A stretch of 64,000 nt of DNA, taken from NCBI RefSeq assembly GCF_003589595.1, contig NW_020656077.1, positions 1,939,428 to 2,003,427 of the forward strand, written 5' to 3'. This document shows, piece after piece, positions 20,095 through 35,000 of the stretch. Within the stretch, counting starts at the first letter, position 1; each line of letters starts with the position of its first letter. The notes under the pieces were generated by a model. That model searched no databases. It saw nothing but the letters and a program-made list of their open reading frames with translations, and was not told where the DNA came from. This stretch comes from Hyposmocoma kahamanoa (Eukaryota; Arthropoda; Insecta; Lepidoptera; Cosmopterigidae). A program made the position numbers and the translations under genes.

Positions 20095-23000
20095 TTAAGG
20101 CTCCACAGACTCCATATTCCTATGAATTTTTTTCAACTCTTCTAGCAGCATCTTTGCTTGTAGTTTCTCTATGAGAAGCTCGTTCCTTCTTTGCTCTCCT
20201 GTAAATACATCGTCTATGGTCAATGCCAGTTTGAATGTATCGACTGTACCCTCAGGACTCGGCGAAACGGCGACATCTGTTACTTTGTTCACTGAAAATA
20301 AAATTTCTTAACTTTAAAATGGGCCAAAGAGTAAGTTATTTATTATCCTCGTAGGTGTAGTATAATAAAACACTATGTACTACTCGGAAGAAAGTGATTA
20401 CTAACTCGTGCGTTTTATGAACGTCGGCTGCGCCTTGGGCCTCAGACTACATACTCGTTGGTAATCGTTCACTTACTCCCCATAATGAACAATGTACTAT
20501 AATATATACATAATGTTTTAGAATTATGACTTTTTATATGCAACATATAAAAAAATTTGCATATACAATATGAGGGTTAGTACAGCCACTTGTTAATGAT
20601 AACTATTTATTAATCTACCTATAATATACTCATGTACTTGAATCGATGAGTAGTATTAAATGTTACATCGAACCGAATGCTCGTGTTTTCTATTGCCTCT
20701 CGGTCCCAACCTTATATGGCGACCATGCCAGGATCTCGCGACGATGCGAGTTCGGTTTTCAAGTAAAGTGCAAATGTGAACAGATTTTGAATTATAAATA
20801 AAAATAATAATAATTTGAGTGAAGTAGTTCAAAATTAGTATTTAAATGATTTAAAGGAAGTGATTGAACAGCAAGTTTGAAAGTATTCTCCACCATGGGT
20901 AAGACACCATCATAGTCCAAAACGCAGTTGGAGACCATAACATCTCTGCCAAGGTGAGCGACTTCAGTGGGCAATTGACAACAAACGTCCTGTTGCTGAT
21001 AATAGTCATTCTCATTATCATCATTGGTAATAGTAATTCTCGTCATCCTGGTTGCCATGTTTGTGGGCTACAAGAAATATACAGCATAAAAGAAAAAGAG
21101 AACGCAGTTACAGAATTTGCTTTGAGGTCAAACGTGTTCCGCCCGTCATTTTTTCGACGTGATCCTCCCAAAGTGGAAGTGTGAGTGAGTGATTTTTTTA
21201 TATAACAAAAATAAGTAATGCGAATAAAAAGTGTAGTGCAATAAATCGGAACTAGTGAAGTATGTTATTTAGCTCATATATGAACTATAATTTTAACAAT
21301 ATTATGCCTAATTAATCGTGTAACCAATGACACTATACTATTAATTTCGATCAATAAGACATAAAAATGCAAGTTAAGAACTATTTGTGGCTACTAATAT
21401 AGATAAATTATATAAAAACTAGCTTAAAATTAAAAGTAATTTGGTAAAGTTAGCTACAGAAAAGAGAACAAAGGAAAAATTGTCAGAAGCAAATTTATTG
21501 TTTAAGGAATTTGGCAAGGAAGCAAAAATAGTTAATCAACAAGTTCAGAATAAACAAATAAAGACAGAAACACTAATAGGAATACAAAGAACAATACTTT
21601 GAAGAAACCTATAATCAAATCGTAGATTTTTGTTCTAAAGATTATTAAGATAAAAGCGGCACTATGGAGAAATTCGAGTTGAAAACTGCTGTATCCTTAT
21701 TGCCGGTTATGACAGGTGAAGAAGTTACAAAAAAATTGATTAACTCAATTGAACTATACAGTTCCATGATCAAGGACATAGATCATTCCTCATGAATATC
21801 ATTTGTTTTAAAAACGAGATTGACAGAAAGTGCGAAATTGCGCTTAGCTGAAACTTACGCTACTGTCGACTTATTGCTCTAAGACATGAAGCAAAACTTA
21901 TTAACCAAAGAATCATCCACCGCGGTTCACGCTGAGTTAATAGTTATAAATCAATTAATGATTACAGCAAAAAGATATAGGAATTATTTGTGGACTTGAC
22001 GATTTCTCGCCCGACGGAGATAAAACCGCCTATAAGGTACTAAAACCTTTAAATGAACAATTGGCGATCAAACGATTCACTAGCGGCTTAAGAAATCGTA
22101 ATCTTAGAATCATTTTAGCGGCCCGTGATTACACGTCGCTTAAGGACACTATAAGAGCTGCGAAAGAGGAAGAATTATCTTGTGTATGTCTAGAGACGGA
22201 AGGAGCAGTGTACCTCGGACAGCGGTCAAGAGGTAATTATTCCAATTTCAATTCAAGGAATTCCAGAGGAAGAATGTTCAGGAGTAGAGGTAACATTCAA
22301 CAGGGCAGATCTTACGAGTCTAATCAGCAACCGTCGACATCAGCGGTAAGTAAGTACCAAAGGCAGCAGAGCAGTTGGGCAACACGATCTCGCCCGAGCA
22401 CTCGATCGAGAGGTAAGTTTTATTACAATAGGAATAGTCGTGGAAATACCCGTAAACATCATGTACGATGCTTTGACCAAAATGACACACAGAATACAAC
22501 ACAACAAAGTAACGATCAAGGTAACTTCTACGAATTAAAATTTTTTCGACCCTAATAATTGCGAGTAACTTGCGAGTTTAGCAACTCTATAATAATTACC
22601 AGTAATATTACGAAGCAATGGCTAGTAGATTCTGGAGCATCTTTGTCAGCCGTGAAACTAGAAACCGTAAATGAGTTGAATGTACCAATACTTCAACTTC
22701 AACTTTTGTGTCTATGGCTCCGTCGTTTTGCGCGACGATTTTGCCAACGTCAGGGTTGCAAGACATGTGGAGCGGTGGTGAGATAGATTGCCGGTTATAC
22801 ATAAACAATCTACATTCGTTAATAGTATAGGTGGACAGTTGCGAACAGAGGGTTATGTTTATTTAGACGTAGCCATTTGTGGACAGTTAATTAGTCACAA
22901 GTTTCATGTTTTAAAAAAGATTCCATGTAAGACCGATGGAATAATTGGCCAAGACTTTTTAATTAAATATAATGTAACATCAACTATGACTTAAATAGAT

Positions 23001-26000
23001 TTAGTTTATATTACCTAGACGGATATTACACGATACCATTAGAATTAGGAAAACAAACAAAAAATAATTACATTATTGTACCTCCTAGGTGTGAAAGGAT
23101 ATTTTATATAGACACAAAATTGTCAGAAGATTGTGTAATAGAGTCGAAAGATATGTGTATTTATTGCAAGAGGAATCGCTCAAATAAAATTTGTATTCAA
23201 ATACTGAATACCCGCGACGAAGAGGTTAGTTTATCCTATTTCAGTCCGACAATCGAAAAGCTTAAAGATTATACAGTATATGATTATAAAAAAAGTGAGA
23301 TTACGGTAGAAAGGGTAAAGGAAATGTTAAATCAATTAAATGTGTCTCATTTAAATTCAGAAGAAAGGAGGGAAATCCAAAATACTTGTGCAAAGTTTGC
23401 AGACGTATTTTTCTTATCAGGAGACAAATTGTCAACAACAAATGTATATCAACATAAAATTTAGTTAAAAGCAAACTGGGATCAAGTTTATGTCAAACAA
23501 CATAGGCTTTTTTTCAGAGGGCAGAAATAGAAAATCAAGTAAAAGACATAATTGAGCCCTGCCGTAGCGAATAGTCCAGTCCTGTTCTCTTGGTGCCGAA
23601 AAAGACTGACAACGGAAATAAAAAATGGAGATTGGTAATTGATTTTCGAAAACTGAATGAAAGACTAGTAAATGACAAATTTCCCCTACCGAACATTACC
23701 GATATATTGGATTCACTTTCCGGCGCCATGTATTTTTCACGTTTAGACTTAAACCAAGCATATTATCAGTTAAGTTTAGATCCAGAAAGTCGATAATATA
23801 CTGCATTCACCACCCCAACAGGTCAGTGCCAAATAAAAGGTTACCAATGGGGTTAAAAACCAGCCCCAGCTAATTTTCTAGAGCCATGACAGTGGCCATG
23901 TGGGGACTTAATTTTGACAAACGCTTTGTTTATTTAGATGACTTGATTTGTTTTGGTAGAAACTTAGACAGTCATAATCGTAACCTTATAGATATTCTGA
24001 GAAGACTTCGAAAACTAAATTTAAAACTTAATCCCGCTAAGTGTGAATTTCTAAAAAAGGAAATCCTATATCTAGGACGTATTGTGTCAGCTGATGGGTT
24101 AAAACCAGATCGAAAAAAAATTTTAGCCTTAGAAAAGTATCCAACACCAAAAAATACAGATGATGTTAAAAGGTTTGTGGCTTTCTCTAATTATTATCGT
24201 AAGTTCATACCAAATTTTGCGGAAATAACATTGCCACTCAACAAACTCTGCAAACAAAAAGTTGTTTTTGAATGCGAAAAAGCATTTGAAACAGCAAAGC
24301 AAGCACTCATATCACCACCTATTTTGCAGTACCCCAAATTAGACGAAAAAAACACTTTTATTTTACAAACAGACGCCTCAGGTTTTGCAATAGGGTCCAT
24401 GCTAAGCCACGAAGATCGTCGACCTGTAGCGTACGCCAGTCGAACTCTAAATAAGGCAGTGTGTAATTATCCGACAATAGAAAAAGAACTTTTGGCGATC
24501 GTATGGTCAGTGAAATATTTTAAACCGTATTTGTATGGTAGAAAGTAGAAAGGTAGAAAGTCGTGTGGTAGAAAGTAATAGAGACAGACCACAAACCACT
24601 TCTGTATTTATTCGATATGGCAAACCCGTCAAGCAGTTTGATGAAATTTCGACTTTTATTTGAAGAATATGACTTTGTTGTAGAGTATGTCAAGGGTGTG
24701 AACAATGTGGCCGCCGACGCATTGTCACGCATTAAGATAGATAGCAATGAATTGAAAGCGATGAAAGAGAATATTGTGAATGTTTTAACAAGAGGTCATA
24801 AAAAAAGAATGGAATAAGAAGAAAATAGCTAGTAATACTGCGGAAAGAGATTATAGAAAGTTGGACGATTGGACTGATCACCCAAGAGTCGTGGAAATGT
24901 TGAAACTTTCGAAGTAATACACGGAGTTAGCAATAGCTAGTGACCAACAAATTAAAAAATTAGAATATGACATAGTGACAAAAAGATACAAGACATTTAG
25001 CGTATGTACAAACACAATGGACTATTTACGTAAAACCTAACACCCGATCATGTTGCACTTGAGAAGTCTTCGTAAGGGAATTAGGGTTATTGTGTAAAAA
25101 AAAAAATATAGATACAATTTATATAGTAAAAGGTGAAAATAATATATTTATACAAGAGTTAACTCAAATAATAAATAAAATGACACAGTAGTCCGGACCG
25201 CGCATATGTATTGTAAGAGGAATAAAGAAAATAAATGACAATGACATGAAAAGGATATTGCTAAACGATTACCACATGCTGCCCACAAGTGGTCATGCTG
25301 GTATTCGTCGAATGCTGAATAATTTACGTAGAAATTATTTTTGGACAGGTATGGAGAAGACGTCACAGAATTTGTAAAAAATGTGACAAATGTCAAAGAA
25401 ATAAATACGGTAAGTATACGAAAGAACCGATGGTAAGAAAGTATTCTTAGACACAGTGGGTCGATTAGTAAGTGACAGCAGTAACTACAGGTACATTTTA
25501 ACAGTCCAGTGCGACTTGACAAAATTCGTCGAGGCCTCACTTCAGTCTAAAGACACGGTTACAATAGCATCAAGTTTCGTCAATAATTTTATACTTCGTT
25601 ACGGAATTCCAGGTAGAATTGTTACGGATAAAGGAACCGAATATATTTCTAAAGTAATGCAAGAGGTCAGCAAATTACTCAAAATAGAACAATTGAATTT
25701 TACAGCCTACCATCACCATACAATAGGTTCACTTGAAAATAATCAAACATTTGACAGCATTTTTAAGAATTCAAACAGAAAATAATCCACTTAATTGGAG
25801 TTCATGGTTACCCTATTGGTGTTTCTCATACAATAGTACCGTACACACTGAAACTAAATACACTCCCTACAAGCTTGTACTTGGTAAATCATGGCAGATT
25901 CCTTGTAATTTAAATAATGTAGTTGAACCACTGTACCATAACGATGACTATCCATTACAACTTAAATATAGACTGCAAAAGGCACAATATGAGGCTAAAA

Positions 26001-29000
26001 CTAACATTGTGAAAAGTAAACTAAAAAGGGAAGGTTACTATGACACTTATGTGAAATCGATTACGTACAAGACAGGCGACCAAATTATGCTACGAAATGG
26101 AAATATGGACAATAAATTGGACTGCTTGTACTCGGATCCATACGTTGTAACCCAACCCAATGTATCAATTTTATATAAAGAGATGTTGGTACACAAAAAT
26201 CAAACTAATATGTATTTTACATAATATTGTATCCGTTAGATTTAAAGATAATACATATATTTAGACATTACATTATTATACAAGAAAAAAAATTATCTTG
26301 TATTATTAACTTTTTCTTTTTTTTTTGCAAGTGGCGTGAGGTGTAGTATAGCCACTTGTTAATCATAACTATTATGTTTCTACCTATAATATACCCATGC
26401 ACTTGAATCGACGAGTAGTCTTAAATGTTACATCGAACCGAATGATCGTGTTTTCCATAGCCTTTCGGTCCCATCCTTATATGTGTACTCAGTTTCCATT
26501 GAAACAAATACAACATGTAATAATGGTTTTAATAAATTTATTCTATTGTTTCGACTTTTTCGGCCCTTAAGCCATCAGAATACTATTTTTGAAAACTGCA
26601 CTCATTTCGAGAATTTAGCTGTGAATGAACCTTACAGATGTAATCTGCTTAGAACTTTTGTGAAATTTGAGGAAAATGAAGCGATAAAAAAACTTACACA
26701 TAAAACCACTAGTTTGAACTTGAGCGACGTGTGACTGCCGCATGGCGTCGGCGATGTCTGCTAGCGCGGTAGCGTGCGCGCGCGGTACTCCAAGCACTAA
26801 CAGGTCGCGCGTCAGCTGAGCACCGCCACATGCGCACCGCCATGTCTGCTGCAGCACCCACCGGATCACAGCAGCCGCACGTGCGCACTCTTCGCGAGAC
26901 GCTATTACATTGTATACAAATATCATACATTTTGTATAATAAAGCCGTAAATCACGTGCGGCTCTAATGCTGTTATCAGCGAAGGTAATAAAAATAATTT
27001 TATAACTCTCCTATTTAAGAGTCTATACTCTATACGACCTCTCGTATTCAAATTTTTCCCGTACTAATACGATTCATTTGGCTTGAGTCGAGCGGCTCTC
27101 TGACTCTGGGACATTATATTTCAAAATTTATTTTTATACAATCCAAATTAAAGCCATTTGAAAAATGTGTATCGTAAGTAGGTATACGTATTCTAACTTC
27201 GATTTAGTTCAGTCGATATAAAAAAAGTTATTGGAACATGTAAAGTACGTATTGAATACAGCGTATTTCTTGTAAAATTTAGAGGTAAGTTTGTGTTTTG
27301 CTTTTCTATCGTGAAGTTTTTTATGAATCGTGTTTTCACACTGTATAGTAATCAGAGTATATTCTAATTTTACTATATATTTTTTCCAAAGTGATTTATT
27401 CAACACTTTCACTGTTATGTGGAATCAACCAAACCCATTTGAGGTTGTATAGTATGTATAGAATCTTAAGCATAAAAAGTTATCGACTAATTTAGTTCGT
27501 AGAAACTTTAAACCTCTCTCCCGCAAAGTTGTTATTTTGCTGATACGGCGCCTTATTACACCAAAGACGCGATTTATAAACAGTTGTATGAGTATTTATA
27601 TAACGCGCTACGATTAAAAAAGTTTCTGCTTTCAAACAAGTAATCGTAATGGGCAGAAAACCCACTGCAAAGTCGCATTATAACCTTTATGAAGGTAAGA
27701 AAATTACGCACGAGGTTAAACGAATAATACCTACACCGCCTTTGTTCCGTGTAGTGACATAACGTCGTTGCGCGTGCAAAACCGCTGAAGAACACTTTGT
27801 AAATACCGCGTAACAGCGTTTTCACGATTTTACAGGAAGAATAAAAAGCTTTATATCTTAGCCATTTAACTATATTTTACTGACTGAACTCTGTAGCTAC
27901 TTCTTTGCGATTCACTTTGTAGAAAAATAACGTAACTTTACCCATAACTTGTTTAGAGTCCGGATAAAGTTACTAACGCGGTTTTGTAGTAAAAAATTAC
28001 AGAAAAGGTAGTATACTGTTATTAGGTGCGCGGGATTGAAATGTAACATTCTAATTCATAAAGGTTTGATTTTATGACTAAAAAGCAAAAGCGACAGAGA
28101 TTAAGGAGGCTTTTGCCCTTCTCTGGGACAGTACAGGGTCAAAATAATAATAAAAAAGTTTCTAAAACAAACATCTTCTTAAATCAAAAAAGTATTATCA
28201 GATAAACAATAAATTGTTACTGTTCGTAGTCAAATTATATAGAAATCTTTTTATAAGTAAGTAAAAAATAAAGTAAGTTCTCGTCATTAAAATGCTATTA
28301 AATTTTGTAGTTTGAAAATATGTAATTAAGAATAACAAAAAAAAGTCTCGTAAGCTTTCTGAAAATCACAGCAGCTTAATCTTGTTAAGCGTCTTGCACA
28401 AATATAATAAAAAGGTAATGTCTTCTTCTGTAGCCACTCTATTTTTTTTTTATTATAGTTTTACCCATATAAATACACAGCAGACGTACATGACTTTGCG
28501 TCATACCCCTGTCAGGCGTGCTTTACTTCAGGGAACTCGTCGAGCTGTGCTGATGCTGTAGTCGAGGTTTTGCGTTTGGGTATGGAATGTTACATACCAT
28601 ACTCTGATGTACCTAATGGACCCCAAGCTCGTCCATGGTTTAACGCTGATTGCAGTTGTGCTGAAGCACGTAAACAGTCCGCGTACCAAGCTTGGGCAGA
28701 TGCTCGACTACGCAAAGCTCCGAGTACTCAGAATTTGAAGAAAGCTTTTAATAAGGCAACCAAGAAGTGCAAAAGTGTGTTACGTAGGGCTAAGTGCGAC
28801 CATGTGCGCCGCATAGGGGTCAAGCTTGCCTCTTATCCAGCACGCAGCAAATCCTTTTGGTCCCTGGCCATCTTTGCCACCTCTGCTGAGGCCGCATGGC
28901 TCGCTGGCTCATACTGCGGAAGAGAAAGCGCATCTTTTTGCCTCATTCTTTGCAGAGAGTTCGCGTTTGGATGCCGCAGGGAACCTACCACCTACTTTAC

Positions 29001-32000
29001 CTCAGTCTGGCTGCACTATGTCGCCACTTCGCCAAAACGAGGTACTTAGAACTCTGCGAAATCTAGAAATAAATGAAGCTAGCGGGCCAGATGGAATTCC
29101 AGCAATAATCCTGCGTAACTGTGCGCCTGAGTTGTCTCCTGTTCTCACACGCCTGCACCGCTTCTCACTTGAGGCTGGTGTAGTTCCCAGGTCGTGGAAG
29201 CTTGAAAACGTGCAACCTGTGCCGAAAAAGGGAAGCAGAGCTGACCCTGTCACCTATCTTAGTCACTTCCATACTCTGCACAACGCGTAAAAGACATGGA
29301 ACGTGTAAGTACGTGTACTCAACAACCATCTCCTGTCGTACCTTGAAGGCAACGACCTCCTTAGTGATCGCCAGTATGGATTCCGACGAGGGCGATCTAC
29401 TGGGGATTTTCTTGTGTGTGCCTGCCACATATGGAGCGAGGCTATAGAAAAGGCGAATCACTTGCAGTGTCTTTACACATTTCTAAAGCCTTTGACAGGG
29501 TCTGGCACGCAAGCCTTTTAAGTAAGCTTCCCTCTTATGTACTTCCCACTGACCTTTGCAATTGGATCTCGGATTTCTTGAGTGAACGTTAGATTCGAGT
29601 GGTCTTAGAAGGCTACTCTTCCGAACATATAGCGATAGATAGAGAGTTCCTCAGGGTCCGTACTGTCTGCAATTCTCTTTCTGCTGCATATTAATGATAT
29701 GTTAATTTCAGGTACCTTTGCGTATGCTGACGACAGCACAGTCGTCGGTAGGTGCTTGACCAATGCGAGGGTCAGTGGAGAGGACACCCAGTCTTATCGA
29801 GACTCCATGCTTGGTCGTTTGGATTTGACACTTAAGTCGGTCTCAGACTGGGGCGATGCCAATCTTTTCAAATTTAATGCTACCAAAACGCAGGCGTGTC
29901 TATTCTCGACAAAACTTTGAGCTGACTCCGACTTTTCGTGATATATCCATACCGATACCCGACTGTCTCCACTTATTTTTCTTTTTATCATTAACTTTCA
30001 AATAATAAATTTTAACATTACTTCGTCTTGATGAATTTGATCTCTTAGTTCTCCACCTCTTAGGTTTCGTGCAGGGATCCTGTTATAACTTCTTCATTAA
30101 TTTGGTAAATACGCGGACTTGCGGCCAATTTCAGCAATGCTACTGTTTCGCGGTATTGTTTCGATGCCAAAAATGAGGTTTCTTAGAGGCTAATTCAAAT
30201 TCTGTGAGATCTAGCTTAAGCGAATTAGCGTTAAGGATCTGTTGGCGCGATATTTCAATTTTGTACCTTTTGCTATTACGCGATATTTACAAACTGCTCT
30301 TCCGCGATTTTGCACACGCAACAACGATAAGCTACATTAAGGCATGTACGCTTCACCTAATACTAAAATTACATTCATATTATTATCTAAGTAATTATAG
30401 GTCTCGGTGAGAGTCTGACTACATCATGTCATTTAATGAAAGTGCAATTAACGTTTATTATACGAGCGAAATATAGACTCATCCTTAAATATGTTACTCA
30501 TAAATACAGACAAGTTTTGCTAAAATCAACTTACACAAACTTGTATCTTTTAGAATATCCATGATGCCATCATCCTGAAAACATGGAAAAAAATATATGT
30601 AGGTAGTATTTCTTTGTAGCCAAAAGTACATACATAATATTTTGTTGACGCTACTGTAGCTTTGAATTTATCTTCTTAATATCCATTGTTTACGTTGTAT
30701 ACACAGTGGCGTAGCGTGGGAATGCAGAAGGGCCATAGTCCCGGGCGGCATTGCATCGGGGCGGCGGCGAGGCCTAACTAGTCAAAATTTTTAATTATTT
30801 ATAATTAGAAAATAAACTCCACATGAACAACACAAAGGTGGCGACGGTAGGCTACCATAAAAACACAATCGAGCCGACCCTGCTTCAACGAACTACTTTT
30901 TTGTAATCGTGAAAATAGAATCAGTAATATTTTATATTTTAACAAGTACAAAAGTATAAATAAAATATAAATAATTTTTTTAGTTGGAGATTTCCTGCGT
31001 CATGACGCATTTTCGCGAATAACAAATTCGAGAAAATTCCTTTGTGAAGAAATTTTTCATTGTAAATTGATGACATATAATTATATTCATACATTGTAAA
31101 TCCGTGTAATAAATAACTCATTCCTAGCACATAATAATATATAGTATCGTATGTGGCCACTAAATGGTATTGTATTGTACAGAATATAGTTGACAAATAG
31201 ATGGAACTATTCACAATTGTATAAATACTGCAATTGTTGAATTGCACTATCTGATATTGCAATTGTTCAATTGCATTATCATTATATGCAGTTTAATTCA
31301 AAAGATTGGTGTACAACCAAATGTAGATCTATCTGTTTTATTGTAGATCGTTAAAATAATTATTCACACTTCTAATTTTAAGTATTTGTATTTGAATGTA
31401 GAATTTTGACCTAATATTTTCATCAGTTCATCGCTACATCCCACCCTGCTACTAAAAAGTAGGGTTGAGTGGAGGGACGGGGTGGCGGAATCGGCCGGTG
31501 CTCAGTCGAGTGGTGTGGTGTTCAACAAAGAGAATGTAATCACTACGTTCAAGAGTCCGAAAGGCTAGACAAGTAAATGACTTATATAATGTGATTGTAC
31601 TACATTGTTTAAGGAACCTGTGATCAGTTACTGAAAAATATAGTAATATTTCCTATCAACTTGGTATTATTCCACGTCCACAAGTACCGCTGCAACATTT
31701 GCGAATAGAAATACTTTTGATACTCCATTAACCAGTAGCTATATGATCTGAGCTTACGTTACACCTCGTAACGTAATCATCCCACTCGTTACCGTGTAAT
31801 ATAATTCATTTATGTATGTGAGAACGTAATTACAGCTAAAATCATCCTTTTTTCTGGACGAAAGTAATGAATAGTAATATAATGTAGGTTTTATATATGC
31901 GTGGTATGAGTGCCTATAAAAACTTAGTCTCCGTTGTATATTTATGTATTACCTAAGTACATTAACATAAGTATTTGTAGGCATCTGTGGTCGAGCGGCT

Positions 32001-35000
32001 TGCACACCGGTTTTCATGGTGTCGCCATCTCTGAGGTCCCGAGTGTAGAAAACTAACTTTTCTATATTGTCTCGGGTTCGGGGTACCGTCTTTCTGTTTG
32101 TGGTACCGTCATTGTTTCCGATACTCATAACACAAGTGCTTTAGGTACTTACTTTGGGATCAGAGCCAGGTATGTGATGTTGTCTAATATTTTATTGATT
32201 TATTCAAATAAGCCTGTTTAATACACAGCGGCACCAAAAACTAAACCGACACAACTGAACAAGTAAATAACATTGATTGCACCGAATGATAGGTAGACAT
32301 TATTATTTTTAAGTTTATCCTATCTTGCCAGATTGCTTGAAAAAGATTATAAACCAGCTATAAGGCCGCCTGTTGAACCCTGTTGTTGTTTGTTTCTGTA
32401 TTTTGTTCTTCGTGTGTAGAATAATATAAAAGGTATTTGAATTATTATTCGATAGTATATATTTCTAAATTATGTATAAATTATAAACCTGAATTTTCAT
32501 TATTTTAAAATTTTACGTAATTAGTTATTCAATTATTTTTTGTGAAATTATTCCACTTGTTTGTTTTCATTTTTAAATACAGTCTCTGGAACATTTCGCG
32601 GAATAAAACAAAATGATATATAAAGCAGTCGGTTTTATTTAAATAAATAAATAACGTTTCGATACAAACTACAAATTAAATTGACATCTTGTAAAACTTG
32701 TAATTAAACAAAATACTTATATTTTTTTAAATTTCGTTGCAAAGCAGAAACAACTGAAAATTGTAACAATTTAACTTTGAACATATCCAATCTTTCACAA
32801 ATAAAAACGTCTAACCACTTTTAGCAGGATGTTACAACAAATTATACTGAAAAAATTACAGTAGACTAATTTTTATTTTCAAATTAGCCTAAAAATAAAG
32901 TAAATTAAAAGGACCTTTTGAAAAACTGCATTGTTTATGGGAATTTTACTGTGTTCCTCTAAATTTGTCAATATGTGTAAGTATGTTTAACACGTAAGAC
33001 ATATAAAAACCAATAATAATTACAGAAGAAACGTAAACACTAACTTGTGATTTGTTTGAGGCAGCAGAGCATAACACGTTATGTAGGTTCTAAATGATAG
33101 TTTCCCAAAGTGGTCCCTACCCCCTCCATACCCCCCGTTGGCGCTGAAGAGTTCTAGGGGGGTGGTAGGGTTCTCGGAAGTAATTGGGGAAGTTCATGCT
33201 GCCCATGGGATGCTACCGCATTTGAAAAAAAAACTGAATTATCTATATATAAACTATACTACATACATTCTTTTTCCTTGTGATTTTTTGTGTTAAGTTA
33301 ATAATTATAAAAAATACGTGTTTCCAAATATTTTTTATGGTGCCCACGCGTTGAAATTTTTTTTATCTTGCCTAAGTGGGCGGTGAGCCAAAAAGTTTGG
33401 GAACCTATTGCCTAACTCATAAATTTTTAACAAATTACTTATTAGGATGATGTTCAAAATATATATAAGCACACAATTAGACTAATCCATTAATTATAAA
33501 ATGCAAACTATACAGTACTAATGCATAGAACCTCTGAAACGCTGGCTAGAACATAGTACCGTAATTATGATTAAAGATATGTTCCATTTGCCACATATTC
33601 ACTTAGAACAACCAGTTGAACTTAATTATGTAGAATATAAATCATATATATAAAGAATATTAGCAAGTTCATGCTATTTTTAATTATAATACGCAGCAGA
33701 GTGTTACTTACTTAGTGTGTATATAGGTGATTTTAGTCTTCAGACCCACGGTTATAAGATTCCACAGAGCAAAGGCGCTAAATAATCATATTATAATATC
33801 AAAGGAAAAGCTATCTGCATTATCCCACAACATCACACGTGCAAATTGACAGAATGAAAAGGAAATGTTTTTATTTCTTGCGTAAAACAATGTACGCTTC
33901 ACCTACTTACTGTATAATGAATACTTCAAAAGACGTTCGTGATTGTTATTTTTTTGTATACGGAAAGATAAATGCTTTCGTAAGTAACTAAACAACAGAG
34001 TTCATAAAAAAACGTACACAGTTTTCGCTTCTTTGTAAGAATGATATGTGCTAAATTTGATTGCGAATAAAACACTGAGTTCCTTTAGTTAAAATGATCA
34101 TGTGATATATTGTGCCGGTTGTATTTAAACTTTGTGGGGAAAAAAGTGGTCGAAATTTTTTAATTGTATTTGCAACCAATGCCTTAGTATCAACATCGTT
34201 CCTATTACGAAAAATTGCGATCTCAGAATCCACAGCCAAATTTTGTATTGACATTTGATTCATTTTAGGAGGTAAATATGGTTTTACGACTTAACCTTCA
34301 CTGGGTTCGCGGAGTAGCAAATAGATTTACTTACATTTTTTAAATTATTGTATACTTCGATAGATTATCTTTTATTTCCTATGAAGGGGAATACTGTTTT
34401 AACTCTAAGATAGTGTACAGGGCGTTTACACGGTTATGGGACACGTAGGGAAAGTACCTACTTTAGATACTGCAGATTTTTTTTTTAAATCTCCATCGTT
34501 ACAGACTATTCTTAGTTCTACTTACCTATCTATTATTAAGTAACTTAAGTATTAACTTATATATTTTATAATATGTAATTGCACATGCCAACATCTGTTA
34601 GTCTGATTGCAGCAAAGGCTGGACTAGAATTCTATCAGTCTTCGTTCAGCTCTGACCCGGGTACATTCCACTAAAGCATGATAGGTGTCTTGTCTGGTGT
34701 AACAAATAGTACATTTCGGAGTGTCTACTAAGTACGTTACGAGAACAATTTCGTTATTCAAACTAAGGTCTATGTTGAGGCGTTTAGAGAATTTATTTAT
34801 CTTATTTCGTTTCTGAAATATAAAATCGAACAACAGTCGATGTGACATCCACAGCGATGAAGAACGAACGAAATGTATTATGTCTTGAGAACAAGTAGTC
34901 TTGCACATAGATCTTTGTTCGACGGATAAGTCGATTCTGTATTTTCATGATGCCGGTCGAGAAGGTCAATTACACTCATTCGCTTATAAGTAACATCCTT

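Noticed and set aside
20717..26336. Endogenous retrovirus (errantivirus) with env gene
   Set aside because: No envelope-like frame lies between integrase and the 3' LTR. Gag and primer-binding site point to a 412/mdg1-like retrotransposon.
33098..33407. 8-bp target duplication for the hAT-like element
   Set aside because: CTAAATGA and TTGCCTAA do not match under any shift I tried, so only the inverted repeats support it.
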